This document shows positions 9,536 to 18,163 of a stretch of DNA of 64,000 nt, one piece after another. Under the pieces are notes generated by a model. It did no database searches. It was not told the origin of the DNA and saw only the letters and a list, made by a program, of their open reading frames with translations. Position numbers and translations under genes: made by a program. How positions within the stretch are numbered: the first letter of the stretch is position 1; the number at the start of each line of letters is the position of its first letter. This stretch comes from Bacteroidota bacterium. GTDB lineage: Bacteria > Bacteroidota > Bacteroidia > Bacteroidales > Paludibacteraceae. Location: positions 1 through 64,000 of the forward strand of contig JAJYBB010000007.1 of the NCBI GenBank assembly GCA_021779195.1, written 5' to 3'.

Positions 9536-12385
9536 TTAAATTATTTCAGACCTAAACTTATATTCTCCCGAACCAACTTCATATACAGCTTTGCCATTTT
9601 CCGTACGTAAAAACTTAACTCCGCTTGATTTAGACGCTCGTTTGCTGCTTTCGGTAACACTTTTTTCGCTGATGGCAGGTACATAAACCGTAGCAGTGGT
9701 ATTGGCCGGAATGATAATGCTGAGTGTGAAAATATTCTTTTCGCGTTTCCAATCAACAGAAATAAGTCCGCTCACAGTTTTATAGGATCCTTTTACCCAT
9801 TTAAGATCGCCAACGGGAGTAGGTTTAATAATTGATTTACGAAAACCGGCTCCATCGGCTTCGACGCCAATGCCTAGTAAATCATGAAAAAACCATTCAT
9901 TTATTTGCCCCGACATAAAATGATTTTGTGAGCCAAAACTTCCTACACTGGCATCCCATTTTTCGGTAAGCGAAGTGGCACCCATTTTTATCTGATAACC
10001 GTAACCGGGTTTTTCGGACTGATTATTCATATCGTAAATCACATCGGAATGCCCTTCCATAGCCAGCGCCCCCAACAGAAAGCGATAACCTACTTCGCCT
10101 GAAGTAAATGCATTGCCACGCCGGCGAATATCCGATACCAATGAATCTGCAAGTGTTTTCCGGTTTTTGGGCTCTACTATGTTTAGAAACAATGGCATGG
10201 CACAGGTGGTATTGGAACCGGTAGCATAAATTCCTTGTTCCGGTTTATAAAACTCCTTGTTGAACGAAATTCGAATAGCCTCAGCCCGTTCATTATAGAA
10301 TGAGGCATCTTCTTTTTTACCCAGAACAGAAGCTATATGCGACAGAATTTGATTGTCGTAGAAAAAGATAGCCGTTGCAGTGAACGACACAGGCGTTAGC
10401 TGTGAACCCCAGGCTGGTTTGGGACCGATGTCGTACCAATCACCCAGACCGTTACGAATAATATTGTTGTTGGATGAAGAGTCCAAAAATGCAACATAGC
10501 GTTTCATTTGATTGTAATAACGGCTAAGCAACGACACATCACCCGAAAAAAGATATTGCTGCCAGGGTACAATGATAAACGAACTGCCCCATTCGGGCGA
10601 ATTGCGGAAACCGTTGTTGATGTCTGGCGTAACAATGAAAAATTCCGGTGCAATATCGGGAATCAGTCCGTTACTCAACTGGCAATCAGCCATATCATTC
10701 ATTGCTTTGCGAAAATTGGTGGTCAAATCGAAGTTATACCTGAGCGACGGGCCATTGAGATGGTATTGTTCCAACCAACTTTGTTTTTCGCGTTGCGGAC
10801 AGTCGGTCAATATCGACATCATATTGCTTCGTTGTGCCCATCGAACAAGGGAATAAATACGATTAAAAAGCTCGTTGGAACAGGAAAATTTTCCGATAGG
10901 TTCTGTCGAAGAGTGAATCACTACTCCCTGAAGAGTTTCCACTGTGGGTAAAACACTATCGCCCGCTGCAGGAAACAATTCCACCTGTAAATAACGTCCT
11001 CCCTGATAGAAAAATTGAGGAAACCAATGTTCTGTTTCTTTTGACGATAGAGTGTATTGCCACCAGGCGGGACGCACGCCATCCTGAGTTGCCGATGTAC
11101 GATCAACAGTTCCATCGGGTTTTAATAACTCGGATGGGATAATACGGATACAGGCTCCGGGCACGCCTTTCATGCTTATTTGCGGCATGATGGAGGCATT
11201 TTGTCCGAGGTCGTACACCCAAAGATTTGGTTTTATTTTATTGATTTTGATGGGAGCCAATGTTTCAATGGCCCTGATGGGTGAAGCTGCACAGGACAAC
11301 CCTTTGAGTTCACCTCCCGGACCAGCACATTCGATGGCTTTACTCCAGCGTTCATTGGCCTTAAAAGATGATTGATTCCAACCTTCAGGCATTAAGCGGG
11401 CATCAAAATCTTCGCCACCATAAAAGTTTGAATAAGTTACGGGACCGGGGGCAACCTGCCAGCTTTTATCGGTACCAATCGTTTTCACAGAGCCATCAGC
11501 ATATTCGAGGCGCATTTGCACAATGGCTTTTAAGGGTCCGTACGAACCCAAAAACTTAACATATCTTACCGAATCTGGCTGTATATTATACACACTATTA
11601 CCCAGTATTAACCCAATGGCATTATCTCCGGTTTTGATTTGTGTGGTTACATCGTAAGTATCATATAAAACAGTTTTGGGATAATAAGACCAACCGGGAG
11701 ATAGAATGTAATCGTCGATTTTACTGCCGTTTATGAAAAGCTCGTATTGACCCAAACCACTGACATGTACAACGGCACGTTTTAGTTTGGAGGCTGCATT
11801 AAAGGTTTTTCGAAGTAGCATCGAGGAGTAGTTTGTGTCTTCGGGTTTTGGGCAAAATTTACGCATCTCATCCAAATTGCGTTTTAGATTGAAATCACTC
11901 TTAGCCGATTTGTATTGATGTGCGTACTTTTCGGCACCATCAGCCGAAATCCACCGAGCTACCCAGTCGTTAGCGTTAAGTAAACCCATTGTCCACTGAG
12001 CCGGTTCGCTCCACGTCGATTCGACACCTTTTTCGTCCCATACTTTTACTTTCCACCAGCATTGTTGACTCGATTGTAGTGGTTTTCCCTGATATTCAAT
12101 CTGACCCATTTTGTCAGAAAACACTTTCCCTGAATTCCATAGATCACCTTTATTGCTATTTAGCAGTTCAATTGACGAAGCAACTTTAAGCTCATAAGCG
12201 GTCTGACGCATCGCGCGTTTTTCAGAGTCAGTTTTTATCGTCCAGCTTAATGTCGGATTTGGTGAGTCAATACCAAGAGGATTAACCCAGAAGTCGCACC
12301 GCAAATCCACCGGAAATACCGCAGAATAAATAGCTGACGTAACGAATACGAGTAAAATTGTTGTAAAGAATCTCAACACCCTCAT
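9536..12385 (-). CDS. Secreted alpha-L-rhamnosidase (GH78)
   Basis: 949 residues with an N-terminal signal peptide (hydrophobic stretch FFTTILLVFVTSAIYS). The order fits bacterial GH78: an N-terminal fibronectin-like domain (LRCDFWVNPLGIDSPNPTLSW), a rhamnosidase N domain with VSGLGQYELFINGS, the concanavalin-like domain, then the (alpha/alpha)6 barrel. The hallmark acidic patch is TDCPQREKQSWLEQ near residue 530, and a second conserved acid is in SLTEKWDAS. It removes terminal alpha-L-rhamnose from plant or bacterial glycans in the periplasm or outside. It starts 16 bases after the stop of the GH2 gene and is probably co-transcribed with it. Confidence 0.92.
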   Translation of the reverse strand: MRVLRFFTTILLVFVTSAIYSAVFPVDLRCDFWVNPLGIDSPNPTLSWTIKTDSEKRAMRQTAYELKVASSIELLNSNKGDLWNSGKVFSDKMGQIEYQGKPLQSSQQCWWKVKVWDEKGVESTWSEPAQWTMGLLNANDWVARWISADGAEKYAHQYKSAKSDFNLKRNLDEMRKFCPKPEDTNYSSMLLRKTFNAASKLKRAVVHVSGLGQYELFINGSKIDDYILSPGWSYYPKTVLYDTYDVTTQIKTGDNAIGLILGNSVYNIQPDSVRYVKFLGSYGPLKAIVQMRLEYADGSVKTIGTDKSWQVAPGPVTYSNFYGGEDFDARLMPEGWNQSSFKANERWSKAIECAGPGGELKGLSCAASPIRAIETLAPIKINKIKPNLWVYDLGQNASIMPQISMKGVPGACIRIIPSELLKPDGTVDRTSATQDGVRPAWWQYTLSSKETEHWFPQFFYQGGRYLQVELFPAAGDSVLPTVETLQGVVIHSSTEPIGKFSCSNELFNRIYSLVRWAQRSNMMSILTDCPQREKQSWLEQYHLNGPSLRYNFDLTTNFRKAMNDMADCQLSNGLIPDIAPEFFIVTPDINNGFRNSPEWGSSFIIVPWQQYLFSGDVSLLSRYYNQMKRYVAFLDSSSNNNIIRNGLGDWYDIGPKPAWGSQLTPVSFTATAIFFYDNQILSHIASVLGKKEDASFYNERAEAIRISFNKEFYKPEQGIYATGSNTTCAMPLFLNIVEPKNRKTLADSLVSDIRRRGNAFTSGEVGYRFLLGALAMEGHSDVIYDMNNQSEKPGYGYQIKMGATSLTEKWDASVGSFGSQNHFMSGQINEWFFHDLLGIGVEADGAGFRKSIIKPTPVGDLKWVKGSYKTVSGLISVDWKREKNIFTLSIIIPANTTATVYVPAISEKSVTESSKRASKSSGVKFLRTENGKAVYEVGSGEYKFRSEII

Positions 12386-12401
12386 GATTTTTAGTTAAAA
12401 A

Positions 12402-14822
12402 TTAGTCTTTCTTTGAATTAATATTTATAACCGCATCGGTTAAGTCTGGTGAATTTACCGTTAGCTTAATATTGCCGGCAGCATGTGTACTTCTGATGAC
12501 CACCATGGCACGACCTTTCCATGCATTGCGTGAAAAACCAACATACGAATCAACATCTTTCAAATTAGCATTAGCTACCCCGGCAATTACGCCAGTGCCT
12601 TCAACCTTGAAAGTAAGTCTATTTTCGGCATTCGGCTGCAAAATGCCATCCTTATCAGTTATTTCAATAGTAATAAATGATAAGTCCTGACCATTTGCTA
12701 AAATTGTTGAATGGTCAGCTGTCAGCTTAATTTTAGCAGCGCTTCCAGCAGTTTTCAGCAGGGTGGTTTCCACTTCTTTGTTATCCAGTACCCCAACAGC
12801 TCTTAATTCTCCCGGAGCATAAGGAACCGTAAAAGTAGCTTTAAACTGCTGCTTTTCAGTTGTTACTTGTTCGCCAATAAGTTTATTATTTAGATAAAGT
12901 CGAACCTTAGGGTACTTAGAATAGATTTCAACCTGTAGAGCTTTTCCTTCAAAACCCGGCCACGTCCAGCTTTCCCACGTCGGCCAAACAGCCCATTTCG
13001 TCACTTTAATTTCAATGGGTTTTGGTTCAGGTTCCCGCACGGCCATGTAGAGTTTTTCGGTGTTATTATATAACATACTCCGATAATGTGATATGGGTTT
13101 TCTCCATCCTGTCAAATCAATATCACCACAATATGCGCCATGCCAGGGAAACAAATTGCCTTCCCAGTGTTCTCCCGGAATATCGCCTGAATAATACCAA
13201 CGGCCAATACCTGATTCGCCCAAATAGTCGAGTGCTGTCCATACAAAGTCGCCAATGACATAATTGTTATTTTGCACCAACTTCCAATTTTCAAAAGCAT
13301 CTTTTGGATATGATTCCGTTTGAACAATAATACGTGCAGGGACACGCTTATGGTCCGATTCTGCACGTCCTAACTCGTAATTATATCCACATACATCATG
13401 CGCTGCCATTAGTGGGTCGAATATTTCCCAATCTTTATCCCAGGTGGTCATTGCAGAAGTTACAGGTCGTGTCGGATCAATTTTACGTACACAATTAACC
13501 AGCATTTTAGCCGTTTCAACTGCTTCGGGTTTTTTCCGTTCAATTACTTCGTTACCAATACTCCACATTATAATGGAGGGATGATTCCGATCGCGAAAGA
13601 CCATCGATTCAAGGTCGCGTTGCCACCATTCATTAAAAATTGAAGCATAATCGTATTTGTTCTTTTGTTCTTTCCAACCATCAAATGCCTCGTCAATAAC
13701 CATCATTCCCAAGCGGTCGCAAGCAGCTAAAAATGCTTCTGATGGTGGATTGTGCGATGTTCGGATTGCATTAAATCCGGCTTCTTTGAGCAGTTCTACG
13801 CGCCTTTCTTCAGCACGGTCGAATGCCGCAGCTCCTAAACAACCATTATCGTGGTGTACGCATCCCCCGTTTATTTTCATTGTTTTTCCATTCAGTTGAA
13901 AGCCATTTTCAGCACTGAATTTGATTGAACGAATCCCAAAGGAAGTTTTGAAATTATCAATAACATTTTTATTCTTTACAATCTGAACTTGTACTTCAAA
14001 AAGATGGGGCGTTTCGGGTGTCCACAACATAGGTTTTGACACAATGATAGTTTGGGTAATTTCCTTTTCGCTATTTGGTAAAAGTTCTACCGTTAGTTGA
14101 TTATTTCCGCTATTTTTTGATTTTGCATCCCGAAGTCGGATTTTAAGAATGATACGTTGGGATGTGTTTGTTTCATTCATTACCCGTGTTTTAATCTGAA
14201 CGGTCGCTTTTGCAGATGATACGAATGGAGTTGTAATTGCCACGCCCCAATGGGCAACATGAATAGGGTCGGTAATAATCATCCAAACATGACGATAGAT
14301 GCCTGATCCACTGTACCACCGGCAATTTTTTTGCATTGAATTGTCTACACGTACCGATAGAATATTATCCTTATTGTAATTGACGTATGGGGTAAGGTCG
14401 TAGCAAAACGAAGTATAACCATATGGGTGCACTCCAAGCGATTTTCCATTTATGAAAACCTGAGAATTCATGTAAACACCTTCAAAATAGATTGAAATGC
14501 ATTTTCCCTTCCACGATGCAGGAACAGTCAATGTTTTTCGATACCAGCCGATACCAGCCGGGAAAAACCCTCCATCACCACCTGTGGGATTTTCAGGATT
14601 TATTATACCTTCAATGCTCCAATCGTGAGGCAAATCGAGAGTTCTCCAGTTTTTATCGTCGAAATTGTTGGCACTGGCAGCTGGGGTATCTCCCAAATTA
14701 AATTTCCAGTTGTAATCGAAAAGTTGTTTACGCTCAATAATTTCCTGTTTTTGAGCATACCCGCCAAGGTAATTTGAGATAAGAAAAAATGCAGAAATCA
14801 GGAATTGAACGTGTTTTGTCAT
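12402..14822 (-). CDS. Secreted beta-galactosidase-type glycoside hydrolase (GH2)
   Basis: 806 residues with a signal peptide (FLISAFFLISNYLGGYAQ). A sugar-binding beta domain (about 30-210), an Ig-like domain and a TIM barrel follow. The acid/base is E425 in WSIGNEV, and the nucleophile is E503 in VQTESYP. The C-terminal part (after WAVWPTWESWTWPGFEG) matches the DUF4982 and big-Ig extension of Bacteroidetes GH2 enzymes. Beta-galactosidase is the default call; beta-glucuronidase or another GH2 specificity cannot be excluded. It is first in a pair with the GH78 gene. No SusC/SusD pair or sensor-regulator is in the window. Confidence 0.9.
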   Translation of the reverse strand: MTKHVQFLISAFFLISNYLGGYAQKQEIIERKQLFDYNWKFNLGDTPAASANNFDDKNWRTLDLPHDWSIEGIINPENPTGGDGGFFPAGIGWYRKTLTVPASWKGKCISIYFEGVYMNSQVFINGKSLGVHPYGYTSFCYDLTPYVNYNKDNILSVRVDNSMQKNCRWYSGSGIYRHVWMIITDPIHVAHWGVAITTPFVSSAKATVQIKTRVMNETNTSQRIILKIRLRDAKSKNSGNNQLTVELLPNSEKEITQTIIVSKPMLWTPETPHLFEVQVQIVKNKNVIDNFKTSFGIRSIKFSAENGFQLNGKTMKINGGCVHHDNGCLGAAAFDRAEERRVELLKEAGFNAIRTSHNPPSEAFLAACDRLGMMVIDEAFDGWKEQKNKYDYASIFNEWWQRDLESMVFRDRNHPSIIMWSIGNEVIERKKPEAVETAKMLVNCVRKIDPTRPVTSAMTTWDKDWEIFDPLMAAHDVCGYNYELGRAESDHKRVPARIIVQTESYPKDAFENWKLVQNNNYVIGDFVWTALDYLGESGIGRWYYSGDIPGEHWEGNLFPWHGAYCGDIDLTGWRKPISHYRSMLYNNTEKLYMAVREPEPKPIEIKVTKWAVWPTWESWTWPGFEGKALQVEIYSKYPKVRLYLNNKLIGEQVTTEKQQFKATFTVPYAPGELRAVGVLDNKEVETTLLKTAGSAAKIKLTADHSTILANGQDLSFITIEITDKDGILQPNAENRLTFKVEGTGVIAGVANANLKDVDSYVGFSRNAWKGRAMVVIRSTHAAGNIKLTVNSPDLTDAVININSKKD

Positions 14823-14962
14823 TATGTATTTTTTGAGTAGATTATCAGTAAGCTAATGCAGCGTAATATTTGCTGAATGAATGATTGTTTTTCTATTCAG
14901 TACCAGAGAATCAAATAGTTGAACACAACTATATTTTGGAGATGATTAAAAGAACATCACTA

Positions 14963-16042
14963 TCAAATATTTTCAGCTTTTACTCTTCCAAACCGCAACG
15001 CTTTCAGCATCCAATCACTTAAAGGTTTTTCAGGATTATACTTGCGTAAGTTGAGGTATATTCCCAATTTCTTTATCATTGGAATTTTATGTGTTTCCAC
15101 AAATTCAATCAGTGTTCCGTCAACATCTTCGATATAAGTAAATTGACCGGATGCTTCGCCCATATCAAAATCACCTTTAACCGAGCTATCGACGGTAAAA
15201 TTGAAACCCATACTTTCGCATTTTTCTTTTAAAGCATTCATGTTGCGGACATCAAAACAGATTTGTATAAATCCGGGATCGCCCCAAAAGCGTCCTTCAT
15301 AAATTTTTCGGGGGGCGCGCTCCAGTGCCTGAACAAGCTCAATGGTCGATTGTCCGAATAGCCGGCTAAAACTTCCCTTACGCGGGTTGGAATGAGTGAG
15401 CAAAACTCTTCTGAATTTTTGGTTTCCTGAATTCAATCCTGTTATGTCGTCGAAATTCCCTTTTACATCGGCAATCACTTTGTCGTAGCCCAAAATTTCC
15501 TGATATACCGGCAATGAACGCTCGATATCTGTTACGCCAACGATTCCACCCACGGGTCCGCCGGACGAACGGTGTTCGTCCCTGAAAATAGTTTCGTCGT
15601 GAACAATCTGAAATACATTCGAAAATGGGTCTTCCATGTAAAACGTATCAGTGCCATCTATATACTTACTCAATCCTCCAAGTATTTTAATTCCAGGATT
15701 TTTTGAAAATTCGTGATAAGTTTGTTTTACATTTCTGCTTTTCATCTTGGCAACGCATATTCCTAAATCGCCAAATTGTATGTCGAAATCAGGTTTTTTG
15801 GGTTTGCGTTCGGAATATTGCCAAATTTCGAAGCCGCTTCCACCTTGCATATTAATGGCTATGGCAGCATGGCGTTTCTGAGGTTTATTTCCGGTGTAGG
15901 GCAACATCAATTCGGCAATTGTATCATCTTCAAGAATCTTCACGTCCATGTTAAACGTACCGATGTAATATTTCCAGGCTGTTTTGAAGTCTTCCACTCC
16001 AATTCCAAGTTGTTGGATCCCACTTATAATATAATCGGCCAT
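14963..16042 (-). CDS. Two-domain VOC (glyoxalase/dioxygenase superfamily) protein in sulfonolipid-type operon
   Basis: 359 residues with two vicinal-oxygen-chelate domains. The first (about 5-150) begins with GIQQLGIGVEDFKTAWKYY and ends with YMEDPFSNVFQIV. The second (about 162-325) begins with VGGIVGVTDIERSLPVYQE and ends with YIEDVDGTLIEFVE. Candidate metal ligands are E in FEIW, H in IVHDE and E in LIEFVE. It is the last gene of a four-gene operon; its start lies 3 bases after the stop of the reductase gene. The function is unknown. A role in modifying or hydroxylating the lipid product is only a guess from position. Confidence 0.75.
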   Translation of the reverse strand: MADYIISGIQQLGIGVEDFKTAWKYYIGTFNMDVKILEDDTIAELMLPYTGNKPQKRHAAIAINMQGGSGFEIWQYSERKPKKPDFDIQFGDLGICVAKMKSRNVKQTYHEFSKNPGIKILGGLSKYIDGTDTFYMEDPFSNVFQIVHDETIFRDEHRSSGGPVGGIVGVTDIERSLPVYQEILGYDKVIADVKGNFDDITGLNSGNQKFRRVLLTHSNPRKGSFSRLFGQSTIELVQALERAPRKIYEGRFWGDPGFIQICFDVRNMNALKEKCESMGFNFTVDSSVKGDFDMGEASGQFTYIEDVDGTLIEFVETHKIPMIKKLGIYLNLRKYNPEKPLSDWMLKALRFGRVKAENI

Positions 16043-16045
16043 GAC

Positions 16046-16843
16046 TTATGATGGTTTTATTTTCCGTGCTAAAATTCTTGATAATGAGGGAATAAATCTT
16101 TTTATATAAACCATAACCAGTTCTTTTCCTCCTGTCATAACCTCCGGTTTTCGTTTGTAAATTCCGTTTACAATTTTTCTGGCTGCTTTTTCTGCTGTGA
16201 TTCCACCGGCTTGTCCTGCATCAAGTTTTGCATGGCGTTTTCCGTCGTTTTCCAATGCATTTATTGAAATGTTTGTGTTGACAAATCCCGGACAAATCAT
16301 CACTACGCGAATGTTTTGGTTGTAGTATTCGGCCTGAAGTGTTTCAAAGAAACCGTATAAGGCATGTTTCGAAGCACTGTAAGCCGATCTCAATGGAAAT
16401 CCGAATTTGCCGGCAATGCTCGACGTTACTGCGATGGTCCCGGATTTTCTTTTAAGCATCTCCGGCAATACAAGTTTTGTAATGAGTACCGGTGCAAAAA
16501 AGTTGACATCCATAATCTTTTTGTCAACTTCAAAAACAGTGTCGATAGTTAGTCCCCGCTGGCTTATTCCGGCATTATTATATAAAACATCGATGGTGTC
16601 GAAACAATTAAAAGCATCTGCAACCAAGTTTGGAATTTTATCTATATTTGATAAATCAAAAGGGAGTATTTTGCATTCTGCACCCAATTCCATGCATTTA
16701 TCCTGTGTCTTTTTCAACGCATCAATTCTCGTCCCGGTAAGGATAAGGTTCGCTTTTTCAATAGCGAAAAGATAAGCACAGGCTTCACCAATTCCCGATG
16801 AAGCTCCTGTTATCCAAATTGTTTTATTTTCGAACTTTGCCAT
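16046..16843 (-). CDS. Short-chain dehydrogenase/reductase, candidate 3-ketocapnine reductase
   Basis: 265 residues from the ATG at 16843. A longer in-frame start at 16870 would overlap the upstream gene. Classical SDR motifs are present: nucleotide site TGASSGIGEA (12-21), NNAG at 89-92, SSIAG at 141-145, and the catalytic pair Y155 and K159 in YSASKHA. It sits third in the operon, 5 bases after the threonine-synthase-like gene. In known sulfonolipid synthesis a reductase of this family reduces the 3-keto intermediate with NADPH. That assignment here is inference from context. Confidence 0.85.
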   Translation of the reverse strand: MAKFENKTIWITGASSGIGEACAYLFAIEKANLILTGTRIDALKKTQDKCMELGAECKILPFDLSNIDKIPNLVADAFNCFDTIDVLYNNAGISQRGLTIDTVFEVDKKIMDVNFFAPVLITKLVLPEMLKRKSGTIAVTSSIAGKFGFPLRSAYSASKHALYGFFETLQAEYYNQNIRVVMICPGFVNTNISINALENDGKRHAKLDAGQAGGITAEKAARKIVNGIYKRKPEVMTGGKELVMVYIKRFIPSLSRILARKIKPS

Positions 16844-16848
16844 GTTTG

Positions 16849-18162
16849 TTAATCTTCGATGGCAGCCCACAATTGATCCCGATAAGCGTTCATTATGTGA
16901 GGTTTACATTGTTCTACCTTGTCAATGATTTTTGTGGTATAAATCATTTCATTTACAAACTCGGGCGCACGATTTACTCCTTCACCGATATTCAACAACA
17001 CGGTTTCCCCATCTTTTATCAACCCTTTTTTAAGCGATTCGAAAAAACCGGCTATACAAACTGCCGACGCAGGACCCAACATTACTTTGCTTTCAAAAGC
17101 GATTAATCGGGCGTAAGCGGCTATCTTATCTTCGCTGATTCTTACAAAATTGCCATCAACAGATTTTACTAACTTTGCAATAATCGGATAAGTGCCCGGA
17201 TGTCCTGTGGCGAGTGTAGGAATTGTAGTATCTGGATTGTGAATGGAAGGAAAGTCTTTTTCGTATCCTGTTGGGAAGTCATTTATTTCTGCCTTTTCCC
17301 AGGCTTGAACCATTGGATCGCATTTGTCGGGTTGAACTAAAAGAAACCTTGGATTTTTCAACCCCGGATAAATAGATTGTATTTCGCGCACCCCTTTATC
17401 GATGGCAATTGGGCCTGTACCGCCACTAATAGCCTGAATATACACATCAGGCATTTTGCCTAACTGACGCAACCATTCAAAAACCATGGTTTTTTTAGCT
17501 TCAACCCTGATCGGATCAATATTCCCGTTGGAAATAAGAATATTGTTTATTTTGGCATACTCGGCAGCAATTACTTTGGTTTTTGTATAATCTCCGTTGG
17601 TTCTGAAAACCTGCTGTCCATAAGCACTAATAAATGCTTCAGAAGCTTTCAATGCATTTTCGGGAATAAAAACCGAACAATTTATTCCGGCAATGGATAA
17701 ATAAGTGGCGTAGGAAGTTGCCGTATTCCCAGTTGAAGCTACACAATACTGGTTAACGCCATATTCTTTAAAAATACTTGCTGCCAACGAAGCGGAAACA
17801 TCTTTAAAAGTGCCTGTGCCACCATTCAAATCATTTCGATAAACATGTACCTGAATGTTTATATTATAGTTGTTTCTGACAAACTCTTCCAGAAAATTCC
17901 ATTGTTGAAGCGGAATTCCTCCTTCCATGCATGTAACAATATTCGTTGGATCGATAAGTGGCAGATAGGGCAAATATTCCCAAAAGCTATCCACTTTTTC
18001 TTCCATTATGGTTTTTAATCCTTTATAATCGGTATTATACCAAACTTCGGAATGCTTGCTCCCGCATACGGGACAAACCTGGTTTTGCTCAAACCAAGCA
18101 CCAAAATCGGAAGTTTTATGCCCACATGCGACACATTGTAAATAATATTTTTGTTCGCTCAT
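16849..18162 (-). CDS. Threonine-synthase-like PLP enzyme, candidate cysteate synthase
   Basis: 437 residues of the fold-type II PLP family. The PLP lysine is K120 in GTFKDVSAS, and the phosphate cup includes STGNTATSYA and SGGTGP. Residues 10-36 form a zinc knuckle (CVACGH, CPVCGS) seen in archaeal-type threonine synthases. Threonine synthase is the default annotation. The gene follows a lipid-type acyltransferase by one base and precedes an SDR. Cysteate synthases that use phosphoserine and sulfite evolved from this family and sit in such operons, so cysteate synthase is the preferred guess. A housekeeping threonine synthase would normally sit with homoserine genes, none of which are here. 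Confidence 0.75.
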   Translation of the reverse strand: MSEQKYYLQCVACGHKTSDFGAWFEQNQVCPVCGSKHSEVWYNTDYKGLKTIMEEKVDSFWEYLPYLPLIDPTNIVTCMEGGIPLQQWNFLEEFVRNNYNINIQVHVYRNDLNGGTGTFKDVSASLAASIFKEYGVNQYCVASTGNTATSYATYLSIAGINCSVFIPENALKASEAFISAYGQQVFRTNGDYTKTKVIAAEYAKINNILISNGNIDPIRVEAKKTMVFEWLRQLGKMPDVYIQAISGGTGPIAIDKGVREIQSIYPGLKNPRFLLVQPDKCDPMVQAWEKAEINDFPTGYEKDFPSIHNPDTTIPTLATGHPGTYPIIAKLVKSVDGNFVRISEDKIAAYARLIAFESKVMLGPASAVCIAGFFESLKKGLIKDGETVLLNIGEGVNRAPEFVNEMIYTTKIIDKVEQCKPHIMNAYRDQLWAAIED

Positions 18163-18163
18163 C

